Assembly: GCF_001570525.1 (NCBI RefSeq)
Contig: NZ_BBXC01000008.1
Coordinates: 647,841 to 711,840, forward strand
DNA: 64,000 nucleotides
Source: Herbidospora sakaeratensis
GTDB taxonomy: Bacteria; Actinomycetota; Actinomycetes; Streptosporangiales; Streptosporangiaceae
Direction: 5' to 3'
Position numbers and translations under genes: made by a program
Part shown: piece after piece, positions 32,026 through 45,060 of the stretch
Position numbering within the stretch: position 1 is the first letter of the stretch
Layout of the letters: every line of letters starts with the position of its first letter
The notes under the pieces: model-generated
The model's database searches: none
What the model was told of the DNA's origin: nothing
Seen by the model: the letters and a program-made list of their open reading frames with translations, nothing else

Positions 32026-33216
32026 TCATGGTACGAGTTCGCACCCGATCGCGGATCCGCCCGGAGTACTACCGTTTCCGAGGGTCACCGTGCCCGTCCG
32101 GCCCTGGTGTTCGATCGTGTACGTCCCCCGGAAGCCCTCCAGCGAGATCCGGCCCTCCTCGTCGGTCCGCAGGGTCGTCTCGGGCAACCACCACTCGCCC
32201 CTGACGAGGTCGCGCAGGGCGTGGAAGGAGGGCTTGGGGCTGCCGTCCTTTCTGATGAAGCCGCCGGGGGCGCCGAGCCACTCGCCGTCCTGGATGCCCC
32301 AGTAGGTGATCGCCCGGACGGCCGGGTGGCCGACCAGGGTGCGGTAGTGGCGGACGATCTCGTCGGCCTGGCGCTCCTCGCCCTCGGGCGTCGAGGGCCA
32401 CTCGTCGATCTGGTAGTCGTTCAGGTCGACGATCTCGGGCGGCATCAGGTGCCCCGACACGATGGTCGTCTCGGTGAAGTGGATCGGCAGGCCGTACCGG
32501 GAGAAGCGGTCGAGGGTCTCCAGGGTGCGCTCCTCGCCCCAGTAGCCCTGGTGCATGTGGCTCTGCAGGCCGAGCGCGTCGATGCGCACGCCCGCTTCGA
32601 GCACGCCCTCGATGAGGCACTCGTAGGCGGCCGACATGTCGAAGTCGTTGAGCAGCAGCGTCGCGCTCGGGTTGGCGTGGCGGGCGGCGTCGAAGACCAT
32701 CCGGATCATCGGGATGCGGCCGATGTCGCGGCACAGGTGGGTGATGCCGTTGGCGTACTTGTCGAAGATCGGCATGATGACGACCTCGTTGATCACGTCC
32801 CACATGTCGATCACACCGGAGAAGTCGGTGACCTCACGGGTGATGCGGGCGACCTGGGCGGCGGCGATCTCGCCGTTGTTCAGGTCGAGCAGCCAGTCGG
32901 GGGCCAGGGTGTGCCAGGCCAGCGGGTGGCCCTTCACGGGCACGCCCCGGTCTTTGAAGAACCAGGCCATCTCCATCAGCTTCTCGGTCTGCGGCCTGCC
33001 CATCTCGCCCTCGAACTGGCCCCAGTAGAAGGGCAGCGTGGCGAAGTTGAACAGCTCGAACCAGTGGTCGGCCAGCGGGATGTCGCGATCGAAGCCGGTG
33101 CAGCCGAACAGGAACTCGTGATCGGCCTGCCGGACGACGACGTCCTGCCCGGCGACGGGGTTCTGGTCGGCGGTGACGGTGACGAGGGCGTGCGAGACGC
33201 GGTGGGAGGGAAACAC
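32026..33216 (-). CDS. Glycoside hydrolase family 10 (beta-xylanase-like), no signal peptide
   Basis: 396 residues with a GH10 TIM barrel: KGHPLAWHTLAPDWL, acid/base Glu144 in MWDVINE, QSHMHQGYW, and nucleophile Glu249 in IHFTETT (usually ITELD in secreted xylanases). A small C-terminal beta domain follows (ETTLRTDEEGRISLEGFRGTYTI). Unlike most GH10 xylanases, it has neither a signal peptide nor a carbohydrate-binding module, so it should act inside the cell on imported xylo-oligosaccharides or another beta-glycoside. Sits 4 bases after the kinase gene start on the same strand; possible co-regulation. Confidence 0.88.
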   Translation of the reverse strand: MFPSHRVSHALVTVTADQNPVAGQDVVVRQADHEFLFGCTGFDRDIPLADHWFELFNFATLPFYWGQFEGEMGRPQTEKLMEMAWFFKDRGVPVKGHPLAWHTLAPDWLLDLNNGEIAAAQVARITREVTDFSGVIDMWDVINEVVIMPIFDKYANGITHLCRDIGRIPMIRMVFDAARHANPSATLLLNDFDMSAAYECLIEGVLEAGVRIDALGLQSHMHQGYWGEERTLETLDRFSRYGLPIHFTETTIVSGHLMPPEIVDLNDYQIDEWPSTPEGEERQADEIVRHYRTLVGHPAVRAITYWGIQDGEWLGAPGGFIRKDGSPKPSFHALRDLVRGEWWLPETTLRTDEEGRISLEGFRGTYTIEHQGRTGTVTLGNGSTPGGSAIGCELVP

Positions 33217-33229
33217 CCCTCCCCTATAC

Positions 33230-35302
<2,073 letters not shown>

Positions 35303-35331
35303 GGTGTCCTTAGTACCAGTAAATTCCTCCT

Positions 35332-35820
35332 GTGGACGTCACCACCTGGTACCTCGAACAGACCACCCCCTCCGATCTGCGCCCCGCCCGGCCCCCGCGC
35401 GACGATGTCGACATCGTCCGGGCCGAGATCCCCTCGCCCGACTTCCACCGCTTCCTCTACTCGGCGGTGGGCGGCGGCTGGCAGTGGACCGACCGCCGCG
35501 ACTGGACCGACGAGCAGTGGCTCTCCTGGCTCGGCCTGGGCGTGGAGACCTGGGTGGCCTACCTGCGCGGCACGCCCGCCGGCTACATCGCCCTCGAACC
35601 GCAGGGCGCGTCGGTGGAGGTCGCCTACTTCGGGCTGCTCCCCTTCGCCATCGGCAAGGGCATCGGCGGGCACCTGCTGCACTACGGCGTCGAGAGGGCC
35701 TGGAAGCTCGCCACCGACCGGGTCTGGGTGCACACCTGCTCCCTCGACTCCCCGGCGGCCCGCGGAAACTACGAGGCCAGGGGATTCCGCCTGTACAAGA
35801 CGGAAGTCTCGAAGGTCTGA
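35332..35820 (+). CDS. GNAT family N-acetyltransferase
   Basis: 162 residues of the GNAT fold: [40 protein letters not shown] with the acetyl-CoA loop (Ile-Gly-Lys-Gly-Ile-Gly-Gly), and the C-terminal [19 protein letters not shown]. The start is GTG with only 29 bases to the divergent helicase, so the promoter must be very compact; a leaderless mRNA is possible. Substrate unknown. Lies 37 bases before parC, and both could share transcription. Confidence 0.88.
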   Translation: MDVTTWYLEQTTPSDLRPARPPRDDVDIVRAEIPSPDFHRFLYSAVGGGWQWTDRRDWTDEQWLSWLGLGVETWVAYLRGTPAGYIALEPQGASVEVAYFGLLPFAIGKGIGGHLLHYGVERAWKLATDRVWVHTCSLDSPAARGNYEARGFRLYKTEVSKV

Positions 35821-35857
35821 GTCGCGGGCGTCGGTGGGGACCGGCAAAATGTTCGAC

Positions 35858-38299
<2,442 letters not shown>

Positions 38300-38300
38300 G

Positions 38301-38792
38301 TCAGGCCAGCTTCGTCTCGTAGGCGTCGCGGAGGTCCTGCCAGCCGTGGTTCAGGGCCTCCTCGCCGACGACGCGGCCCTTCGGAGCGCCCGACAGGAGC
38401 AGGTCGGCGGTGTCGAGGCAGACGTGCCAGCCGGCCGCGTTGCGGGCCGCCCAGTCGGGGCCCGGCATCGTGTGCGAGAGCCGCAGGCGGGTGCCCGACT
38501 CCGTCGGCTCCAGCTCCCAGCGCAGGAGGTCGCCGCCCCACGTGTATTCGAGCAGGTGGGGACGGTCGGCGTTGAGGATCGTCTCCTCGGTGCCGGCGCC
38601 GTCCATGACCAGGGTGGCGTCACCGGGGGCGCCGAGGTCGCGGTCGGGCTCGAAGGGGGCCCACTCGCGCAGCTGACCCGGTTCGGTCAGCGCGGCCCAG
38701 ACCTTCTCCGGCGGGTGGCGCAGGTCGCGGGTGAAGACGAGGGTCCAGCGGCCGTCGTCTGCCGGGTGCGCGGTGACGTCTGCGAGTTCCAT
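38301..38792 (-). CDS. SRPBCC (START/AHSA1-like) domain protein
   Basis: 163 residues of the AHSA1/SRPBCC fold: FTRDLRHPPEKVWAALTEPGQLREWAPF, then LLEYTWGGDLLRWELEPTESGTRLRLSHTM, and a C-terminal helix (HVCLDTADLLLSG). Such proteins bind hydrophobic ligands in a deep cavity; their function is usually unknown. Follows the ArsR gene by 3 bases on the same strand, the very common ArsR-SRPBCC pair, and so is probably repressed by it. Convergent with parC, 1 base apart. Confidence 0.9.
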   Translation of the reverse strand: MELADVTAHPADDGRWTLVFTRDLRHPPEKVWAALTEPGQLREWAPFEPDRDLGAPGDATLVMDGAGTEETILNADRPHLLEYTWGGDLLRWELEPTESGTRLRLSHTMPGPDWAARNAAGWHVCLDTADLLLSGAPKGRVVGEEALNHGWQDLRDAYETKLA

Positions 38793-38795
38793 GGC

Positions 38796-39098
38796 CTACT
38801 CCTGGCGGTCGAGGTGGGCTTCGAGGGCGTCGAGGCGGTCGTCCCAGAGGCGGCGGTAGGGCGCCAGCCATTCGTCCAGGGCCGCCAGCGGACGCGGCTC
38901 GACGCGGTAGATGCGCTGCTGCGCGGCCGTGCGCGAGGTGACCAGCCCGGCCTCCCTGAGCACCTTGAGGTGCTTGGAGACGGCGGGCTGGCCCATCGAC
39001 AACTCCCGCACGAGCTCGCCGACGCTGCTCTCCGACCGGCGCAGCCGGTCGAGGATGCGGCGCCGGGCCGGCTCGGCGAGTACGGCGAACACGTCCAC
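38796..39098 (-). CDS. ArsR-family winged-helix repressor
   Basis: 100-residue winged-helix dimer: AVLAEPARRRILDRLRRSE, then recognition helix MGQPAVSKHLKVLREAGLV and wing SRTAAQQRIYRVEP. The metal-binding CXC pattern of arsenic sensors is absent, so it is not a classic metal sensor. GTG at 39098 chosen because GGAGGGG lies 9 bases before it. An upstream ATG (39134) would place its start inside a perfect inverted repeat that looks like its own operator. Regulates itself and the SRPBCC gene. Confidence 0.9.
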   Translation of the reverse strand: MDVFAVLAEPARRRILDRLRRSESSVGELVRELSMGQPAVSKHLKVLREAGLVTSRTAAQQRIYRVEPRPLAALDEWLAPYRRLWDDRLDALEAHLDRQE

Positions 39099-39101
39099 CC
39101 T

Positions 39102-39127
39102 CTTATATTCCCCTCCAGGAATATAAG
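39102..39127. promoter_or_regulatory. Perfect inverted-repeat operator before the ArsR gene
   Basis: CTTATATTCC and its exact reverse complement GGAATATAAG are separated by six bases (CCTCCA on the + strand). It lies 3 bases upstream of the ArsR start and overlaps its ribosome site, so binding would block both transcription and translation. AT-rich arms in a 70% GC genome are typical of ArsR operators. Confidence 0.7.
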
Positions 39128-39130
39128 CCG

Positions 39131-39493
39131 TCAATCGCAGAGGCAGAACAGGTGGCCCGCCGGGTCGAGGTAGACGACGAAGCCCTCCTCGTCGCCCGGC
39201 TGGTGGTGGTGTTTGACGGCCCCGAGGGCGGTGACCTTCTTCCCGGCCTCGACCAGGTCGTCGACGACGACGTCGAGGTGGGCCTGCTGCGGGTGGTCGA
39301 CCTGCGGCCAGACCGGCGGCACGTAGTCGGGGGCGAGCTGGAACGCCATGTTCACCGAGCCGCCGTCACCGATGGTGACCCAGTCGACGTCCTCCTTCAC
39401 GATCTCCCAGCCGAGGAGCTCGGCGTAGAAGCCGGCGAGGGCCTTGGGGTCGGGGCAGTCGTACACGAACGAGTGGAGGGTGGCGATGGCCAT
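39131..39493 (-). CDS. VOC family protein
   Basis: 120 residues, vicinal-oxygen-chelate fold: FVYDCPDPKALAGFYAELLGWE at the start, HLDVVVDDLVEAGKKVTALGA in the middle and FVVYLDPAGHLFCLC at the end. This is the group related to Streptomyces glyoxalase/bleomycin-type proteins; the ligand is unknown. It ends 4 bases before the ArsR operator on the same strand, so a readthrough link to the ArsR pair is possible. An imperfect CTATACCGG/CCGGATATAG repeat at 39538-39561 lies in its promoter region. Confidence 0.88.
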   Translation of the reverse strand: MAIATLHSFVYDCPDPKALAGFYAELLGWEIVKEDVDWVTIGDGGSVNMAFQLAPDYVPPVWPQVDHPQQAHLDVVVDDLVEAGKKVTALGAVKHHHQPGDEEGFVVYLDPAGHLFCLCD

Positions 39494-39600
39494 GGACGTC
39501 TCCTGCTTTCCCGTGACAATTGTAACCGGCTAAGAACCTATACCGGTGTTGCCGGATATAGCCAGACAATTACCCCGATCCCCGAGGCTCATGCGCCCGC

Positions 39601-39888
39601 CTATCGCGCCAGGGACGCCAGCAGCTGCGCCGGGTCGCCGCCCGGCCAGTCGGCCAGCAGCTGCGACTCCCGGTCGCCCGGCTCGAACCCGTCGGGCTTC
39701 AACATCCCGGCCTCACAGAGGGCCACGATCAACGGGTCGTCCTCCGGCAGCGTGTCGACATAACAGGCCGCGTCGATGAGCGCGAGGGCCAGGCGGGCGT
39801 TGCGGCCCTCGTCAGACGGCTCCACGCGGTCGAGACGGCGGCGGGCGCGGGCGCGGAGATGGTCGGACAGGGGCGCGGTGGTGCTCAT
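39601..39888 (-). CDS. Small hypothetical protein
   Basis: 95 residues, helical and acidic (LALALIDAACYVDTLPEDDPLIVALCEAGMLKPDGFEPGD). No signal peptide, no membrane segment and no motif that I recognise. ATG start; the stop is followed by a 107-base gap before the VOC gene. The codon pattern and high third-position GC support coding. Confidence 0.65.
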   Translation of the reverse strand: MSTTAPLSDHLRARARRRLDRVEPSDEGRNARLALALIDAACYVDTLPEDDPLIVALCEAGMLKPDGFEPGDRESQLLADWPGGDPAQLLASLAR

Positions 39889-40025
39889 GCTCTCGGGTCT
39901 CCTCAGACGGTCGGCGACTTTACGTCACGGATAATTACCTAGGGTGACACGAGTTCGGGGGTGCTTCATCGCATTGGTAGACCCCGAGAAAGGTCACGAA
40001 TGTGGTCTGCGGGAACATTCCGTAC

Positions 40026-40544
40026 ATGAACGGTGCCTTCGATGACTTGCTGTCGGCCAACGAGACCTACTCCGCCACGTTCACGGGTTCCGGCCTGACC
40101 GGCACGGCGGCCCGCGGGCTGGCCGTCGTCACGTGCATGGACTCCCGCATCGACCCTCTCGGCCTGCTGGGCCTCAAGCCCGGCGACGCCAAGATCCTCC
40201 GGAACGCGGGCGCCCGCGTGACCGACGACGTGCTGCGCACCCTCGTCGTCGCCGTGTTCGTCCTCGGCGTCAACCGGGTCCTCGTCATGCCGCACACCGA
40301 CTGCGGCATGACGAAGGTCACCGACGACGACATCCACGACCTGGCCATGGCCAAGGGCGTCGACACCCGGAGCCTCGACTTCCACACCGTCCCCGACCAG
40401 AACGCCGCCCTGCGGCACGACCTGATCCGCATCCGCACCAGCCCGTTCCTCGACGGCGTGGTGTCGGTCGGCGGCGCGATCTACGACGTCCGGACCGGCA
40501 AGCTCACCCCGGTCGAGGAACTCCGACGGGACGCCGCCGCGTAA
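40026..40544 (+). CDS. Beta-class carbonic anhydrase
   Basis: 172 residues. The zinc ligands and catalytic pair are visible: Cys-x-Asp-x-Arg in VVTCMDSRIDP and His-x-x-Cys in MPHTDCGMTKV. A short plant-like or Rv1284-like beta-CA, working as a dimer or tetramer to interconvert CO2 and bicarbonate, which would also supply the acyl-CoA carboxylases. ATG at 40026 chosen; GTG at 40002 in frame is an alternative. The next gene's ATG overlaps its stop by one base, so the two are cotranscribed. Confidence 0.93.
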   Translation: MNGAFDDLLSANETYSATFTGSGLTGTAARGLAVVTCMDSRIDPLGLLGLKPGDAKILRNAGARVTDDVLRTLVVAVFVLGVNRVLVMPHTDCGMTKVTDDDIHDLAMAKGVDTRSLDFHTVPDQNAALRHDLIRIRTSPFLDGVVSVGGAIYDVRTGKLTPVEELRRDAAA

Positions 40545-41293
40545 TGACCGACCTCGACCGGATCCTCCGGTTCAAAGAGGATCACATCCGCTCCCAGGCC
40601 GACGACGTCCAGGAGCACCTCTTCGGCTTCGCCGTCCGCAATCTCCGGTACGCCGCCTCGCACAACCACAACAAGGTCGTGATCACCGGCCCCGCCGACG
40701 CGGCGGAGATCACGGCCCTGGCCGACCACGCCCTCGACGGGGCGGCCCACCGCCTGGTGGAGATCCACCACGAGCCCACGGCCCTGGCCCTGGCCGGTGC
40801 GCTGACCGAGGCCGGCTACGACGGGGAGACGAACCTGCTGATGCGCCACCAGGGCGCGCCACCGCCCTCCGCGCCAGGCGTGTCGGTGGTGACCCTGGCC
40901 GACCTCCACGGGCCCGTACGGGCCAGTTGGGCCGCCGAACTGCCCCAGCTGACCGACGAGGAGCTCGACCAGCTCACCGAACGCCGGGCCACCCTCCTCC
41001 AGGACGGCTACGAGACCACGTTCCTGGCGGTCCGGGACGGGGGGACCATCGTCTGCCACGGCGACCTCTACGTGCACCGGCCGTCGGGCCTGGCCCAGTT
41101 CGAAGACCTCTCGACCGACCCCGACCACCAACGCCGCGGCCACGCCCGCGCCGTGGTGACCGAGGCGATCAACCGGGCGACGGGTCTGACCCTGTTCCTG
41201 GAAGCCGACGAGTCCGACTGGCCCAAGGACTTCTACGGCCGCCTGGGCTTCACGACGGTGGGCCGAACCCACCACTTCCGCCGAATGGTGTGA
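40544..41293 (+). CDS. GNAT family N-acetyltransferase
   Basis: 249 residues. The C-terminal GNAT domain (about 125-245) has FLAVRDGGTIVCHGDLYVH, the acetyl-CoA loop DHQRRGHARAVV and FYGRLGFTTVGRTHHFRRM. The N-terminal 120 residues are a degenerate GNAT-like half. Start overlaps the carbonic anhydrase stop (TAATG), indicating coupling. Substrate unknown. Confidence 0.88.
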   Translation: MTDLDRILRFKEDHIRSQADDVQEHLFGFAVRNLRYAASHNHNKVVITGPADAAEITALADHALDGAAHRLVEIHHEPTALALAGALTEAGYDGETNLLMRHQGAPPPSAPGVSVVTLADLHGPVRASWAAELPQLTDEELDQLTERRATLLQDGYETTFLAVRDGGTIVCHGDLYVHRPSGLAQFEDLSTDPDHQRRGHARAVVTEAINRATGLTLFLEADESDWPKDFYGRLGFTTVGRTHHFRRMV

Positions 41294-41583
41294 CCACCCG
41301 GCAACCGATCACGACACCGGGCGGGCACGTCGAACGTGGAAACCTGGCCGCCCCACCGGGGCAGGCCAGGGGTCACAACCTGGCCACCTCATCCGGCGTC
41401 GGGGCCAAGCGAACCCTGGCCGCCCCATCGAGGCAGGCGCGGGCGTCACAAACGGCCTCCCGACACGGGAGCTGAACGCCGCCAGGCGTTGGGGAAAGCC
41501 AACACCTGGCCCCACCAGGTCACCATGAGCGGCATCCCGCACGAACTCGGGCGTCAGAGCTGAGCCAACCGCCTGAGCCGTCG
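41294..41583. repeat. Intergenic gap with about 35/70-bp degenerate repeats
   Basis: AACCTGGCCGCCCCA-like units begin near 41341, 41378 and 41411; the first and third match over about 45 bases, 70 apart. The gap also shares GCCAGGYGTTGGGG with the array at 17.75 kb. Between convergent genes; no coding frame is supported. Confidence 0.55.
41481..41510. terminator. Hairpin between convergent GNAT and parE genes
   Basis: GCCAGGCGTTGG pairs with CCAACACCTGGC (one mismatch) around the loop GGAAAG. There is no U-tract, as is common for actinobacterial terminators. It could end transcription from both sides. Confidence 0.5.
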
Positions 41584-43650
41584 TCAGGCGTCGATGTGGT
41601 CGCGGTCGATGTCGGAGGCCGAGCTGACGATGAACTCACGACGGGGCGCCACGTCGCTGCCCATCAGGAGGTCGAAGATGCGCTCGCCCTCTTCGACGTC
41701 TTCGATGCGGATGCGCCGCAGCACGCGGTGGCGCGGGTCCATGGTGGTCTCCGCCAGCTGGTCGGCGTCCATCTCGCCGAGACCCTTGTAGCGCTGGGGC
41801 GGTTCCTTCCACTTCTTGTTCCGCTTGCGGAGCCCGGCGAGGACCTTGTGCAGCTCGGCGTCGGAGTAGCAGTAGATGTACTTCTCCTGCCCCCGCCCCG
41901 GATTGGTCAGCTCCACCCGGTGCAGCGGCGGCACGGCGGCGAACACCCGCCCGGCCTCGACCATCGGCCGCATGTAGCGGTGGAACAGGGTCAGCAGCAG
42001 GCAGCGGATGTGGGCCCCGTCGACGTCGGCGTCGGCCATCAGGATGATCTTGCCGTACCGGGCCTGCTCGATGTCGAACGAGCGGCCCGAACCGGCCCCC
42101 ACCACCTGGATGATCGCGGCGCACTCGGCGTTCTTCAGCATGTCGCTGACCGACGCCTTCTGCACGTTGAGGATCTTGCCCCGGATCGGCAGCAGCGCCT
42201 GGAACTCCGAGTCGCGGGCCAGCTTGGCGGTGCCCAGCGCCGAGTCTCCTTCGACGATGAACAACTCGCTGCGGTCGACGCCGTCGCTGCGGCAGTCGAC
42301 CAGCTTCGCCGGCAGCGCCGAGCTCTCGAGCGCGGTCTTGCGCCGCTGGTTGTCGCGGTGCTCCCGGGCCGCGATGCGTGCCTTGGCCGCCGCGACGATC
42401 TTCTCCAGAACAGCCCTGAGCTGCTGCTTGGCCCCGCGCGGCGGGTTGGTGAAGGTCTCGCGGAGCTCCCGCGAGACGACGGTCGAGACGATGCGGGTCG
42501 CCGCGGAGGTGCCGAGCACCTCCTTGGTCTGCCCCTCGAACTGCGGCTCGGCCACCCGGACGGTCACCACGCCGGTCAGACCTTCGAGGATGTCCTCCTT
42601 GGTCACGCCGTCGTCGTTGGCCCGCAGCAGCCGCGACTCACGCAGTAACTCGTTCATGGTCCGGACCAGCGCGCGCTCGAAGCCGAGCACGTGGGTGCCG
42701 CCCTTGGGCGTGGCGATCACGTTCACGAACGACCGCACGGTCGAGTCGTAGCCCTTGCCCCAGCGCACCGCGACGTCGACGACCATCTCGCGCTCGACCT
42801 TGGTCGGCGTCATGTGGCCCTGCTCGTCGAGCACCGGCACGGTCTCGTGGAAGTGGCCCTGCCCCTGCATGCGCAGCACGTCGCAGACGGCCTCGTCGCG
42901 GGCCAGGAACTCGGTGAACTCGCTGATGCCGCCGTCGAACCGGAAGGTCTCCTCGGAGGGCTCCTCGGTCCGGCTGTCGCGCACCGACAGCGTCAGCCCG
43001 GGCACCAGGAACGCGGTCTGCCGCAGCCGGACGTGGATCTCGTCGAGCGAGACCTCGGCCTCGGGCAGGAAGATCTGCCGGTCGGCCCAGAACCGCACCC
43101 GCGTGCCGGTGACCCGCGACCCGAGCGGCCCGCCGTCGCGCAGGCCCGACTTCTTCTTGAACTTGGCCGCCGGGCCCTCGCCGTCGAAGATCCCGGGCAC
43201 GCCGCGCCGAAAGCTGATCTCGTGGACGCGGCCGTCGCGGTCGACCTCGACGTCGAGCCGGGACGACAGGGCGTTCACCACCGAGGCGCCCACACCGTGG
43301 AGGCCGCCGGAGGCGCCGTAGGACCCGCCGCCGAACTTCCCGCCGGCGTGGAGCTTCGTGTAGACCAGCTCGACACCCGGCAGCCCGCTCTTGGGCTCGA
43401 CGTCGACCGGGATGCCCCGGCCGTCGTCACGCACCTCGATCGACCCGTCTGGATGGAGCTCGACCTCGATGAGGGAGCAGTATCCGGCCAGCGCCTCGTC
43501 GACGCAGTTGTCGACGATCTCCCACAGGCAGTGCATGAGCCCGCGGCTGTCGGTCGACCCGATGTACATGCCCGGGCGCTTGCGGACGGCTTCGAGACCT
43601 TCCAGAACCGACAGATGACGAGCCGTGTAACCCGTCTCCGCTACCGTCAC
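41584..43650 (-). CDS. parE: DNA topoisomerase IV subunit B
   Basis: 688 residues. GHKL ATPase: LWEIVDNCVDEALAGY and GRGIPV, GGLHGVGASVVNALS. TOPRIM domain: FIVEGDSALGTAKLA and ILMADADVDGAHIR; C-terminal tail GSDVAPRREFI. Its length and the absence of a GyrB insertion favour ParE. GTG at 43650 preferred because GGGAG lies 5 bases before; GTG at 43662 and TTG at 43668 are alternatives. Convergent with the GNAT gene. A TAGGCGT/ACGCCTA hairpin (43698-43717) lies in its leader. Confidence 0.95.
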   Translation of the reverse strand: MTVAETGYTARHLSVLEGLEAVRKRPGMYIGSTDSRGLMHCLWEIVDNCVDEALAGYCSLIEVELHPDGSIEVRDDGRGIPVDVEPKSGLPGVELVYTKLHAGGKFGGGSYGASGGLHGVGASVVNALSSRLDVEVDRDGRVHEISFRRGVPGIFDGEGPAAKFKKKSGLRDGGPLGSRVTGTRVRFWADRQIFLPEAEVSLDEIHVRLRQTAFLVPGLTLSVRDSRTEEPSEETFRFDGGISEFTEFLARDEAVCDVLRMQGQGHFHETVPVLDEQGHMTPTKVEREMVVDVAVRWGKGYDSTVRSFVNVIATPKGGTHVLGFERALVRTMNELLRESRLLRANDDGVTKEDILEGLTGVVTVRVAEPQFEGQTKEVLGTSAATRIVSTVVSRELRETFTNPPRGAKQQLRAVLEKIVAAAKARIAAREHRDNQRRKTALESSALPAKLVDCRSDGVDRSELFIVEGDSALGTAKLARDSEFQALLPIRGKILNVQKASVSDMLKNAECAAIIQVVGAGSGRSFDIEQARYGKIILMADADVDGAHIRCLLLTLFHRYMRPMVEAGRVFAAVPPLHRVELTNPGRGQEKYIYCYSDAELHKVLAGLRKRNKKWKEPPQRYKGLGEMDADQLAETTMDPRHRVLRRIRIEDVEEGERIFDLLMGSDVAPRREFIVSSASDIDRDHIDA

Positions 43651-43898
43651 TCCAGCTCCCACGCTCAACAGTCGAACACGCGTACGCAGCTTAGCGCTAG
43701 GCGTGGTTTTACGCCTACCAGCTTGCCAGCTGCCGAGGGGTTCTCGTTACCTGCGGTGTGATCCACGTCACCTTTCGGAACATTCCGCTCTCGGCGTAGT
43801 CAGGAGGTGATTGGGAACGCCCTCATCCGGTTAGATGTTGTCCCAAGTGACTGTGACGCCAACATCCCCGGTCAACGGGGTGACCCGAAAGGCGATAC
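43651..43898. other. Divergent control region between parE and the DUF7455 gene
   Basis: 248 bases. Contains a TAGGCGT/ACGCCTA hairpin at 43698-43717 and, toward the + strand gene, a possible TTGGGA...TTAGAT element near 43810-43836 whose spacing is slightly short. No further structure seen. Confidence 0.4.
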
Positions 43899-44129
43899 GT
43901 GACTGGAGCTCTCGCCCCCACCAAGCCGCTGACCGCCCTAGACCGCTGCGACCGATGCGGCGCTCAGGCCTACATTCGCGCGACTCTTCCGGTAGGCGCC
44001 GAACTCCTGTTCTGCGCACACCACGGCCGACAGCACGTGGCCGCATTGCGCGACAAGGGCGCTGAGATCCAGGACGAGTCGGCCCGACTCAGTACGACAC
44101 CCGCCTCCGCCGCTCCCGACGAGCGGTGA
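43899..44129 (+). CDS. DUF7455 small zinc-ribbon-like protein
   Basis: 76 residues; CDRCGAQAYIRA and LLFCAHHGRQH provide two Cys and a Cys/His pair that likely bind zinc. The family (DUF7455) is found next to parE or the principal sigma gene across actinomycetes, as here. Function unknown; the ending is Ser/Thr/Ala-rich and probably disordered. GTG start with AAAGG 8 bases before. A strong terminator follows the stop. Confidence 0.87.
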   Translation: MTGALAPTKPLTALDRCDRCGAQAYIRATLPVGAELLFCAHHGRQHVAALRDKGAEIQDESARLSTTPASAAPDER

Positions 44130-44151
44130 TCCGGCGGCCGAAATCGACGAC

Positions 44152-44197
44152 GACGGCGTGACCAGGCTCTCCCTGGTCACGCCGCCGTCTTTTCTTC
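44152..44197 (+). terminator. Rho-independent terminator after the DUF7455 gene
   Basis: GACGGCGTGACCAGG pairs with CCTGGTCAC, GCC, GCCGTC (three-base bulge) across a five-base loop, followed by TTTTCTT. It is 22 bases after the stop. Confidence 0.88.
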
Positions 44198-44328
44198 CGT
44201 TACGGCCCCGCCCACCCCGGCACCGCCCGCCGCACCGGGAACACCCGCATCCGGCGCCACCCGGCCGCGCCGCTCCCCCGCCGCAACGACGTGCCACTGG
44301 CCTGGGGTTTCGGCCCTAGGCTGGGCGG

Positions 44329-45060
44329 GTGCTGATCCTCCTGCCGCCCTCGGAGGGCAAGGCGGCCTCTGGCCGGGGGCGTCCCGTCGATCTCGACGCG
44401 CTGAGCTTCCCCGAGCTGACCTCCGCCCGTGAGAAGGTCCTCGACGCCCTCGTCGAGCTCTGCCACTCCCCCGAGCAGGCCCACCAGGTCCTCGGCCTGC
44501 CGCCGGGCCTGGCCGGCGAGATCGCCCGCAACCGGGGCCTGAGATCAGCCAGGACGGTCAAGGTCGCCGACCTCTACACCGGCGTCCTCTACGACGCCCT
44601 CAGCCTCGCCACGCTCGACTCCAAGGCGAGGGCCCGCGCCACGAAACGCCTGGTCGTCTTCTCGGGGCTCTGGGGCGTGCTCAGGCTCGGCGACCGGGTC
44701 CCGCCCTACCGGCTCTCGATGGGGGTCCGCCTGCCGCCCGTGGGCGGCTTGGCCGCGTTCTGGAAGCCCAGCCTCGCCCCGGTCCTCGACGAGGGCGCGG
44801 GGCTGGTGGTCGATCTCCGGTCGTCCACCTACGCGGCGGCCTGGAAGCCCAGGAGGGAGACGGTCGCGGTGCGGGTCCTCCGGCAGGACGGCACCGTCGT
44901 CAGCCACATGGCCAAGCTGACCCGGGGTCTGATCGCCCGGTCGCTGGTGGAGAGCCCCGCCCCGGCGAAGGACGCCGGCGAGCTCGCCCACCTGCTGACC
45001 AGGCTCGGTCATGCCGTCGAGCTCCACCCGGGCAGGCTCGACGTGGTGCTCAGTTCGTGA
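44329..45060 (+). CDS. yaaA: YaaA family peroxide-stress protein
   Basis: 243 residues of the UPF0246/YaaA family: it begins LILLPPSEGKAASGRG, with YTGVLYDAL and VVFSGLWGVLRLGDRVPPYRLSMG in the middle. In E. coli YaaA lowers free iron during peroxide stress and has a DNA-binding helix-hairpin-helix fold. GTG start at 44329. The last 11 bases overlap the convergent gene of unknown function. Confidence 0.92.
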   Translation: MLILLPPSEGKAASGRGRPVDLDALSFPELTSAREKVLDALVELCHSPEQAHQVLGLPPGLAGEIARNRGLRSARTVKVADLYTGVLYDALSLATLDSKARARATKRLVVFSGLWGVLRLGDRVPPYRLSMGVRLPPVGGLAAFWKPSLAPVLDEGAGLVVDLRSSTYAAAWKPRRETVAVRVLRQDGTVVSHMAKLTRGLIARSLVESPAPAKDAGELAHLLTRLGHAVELHPGRLDVVLSS

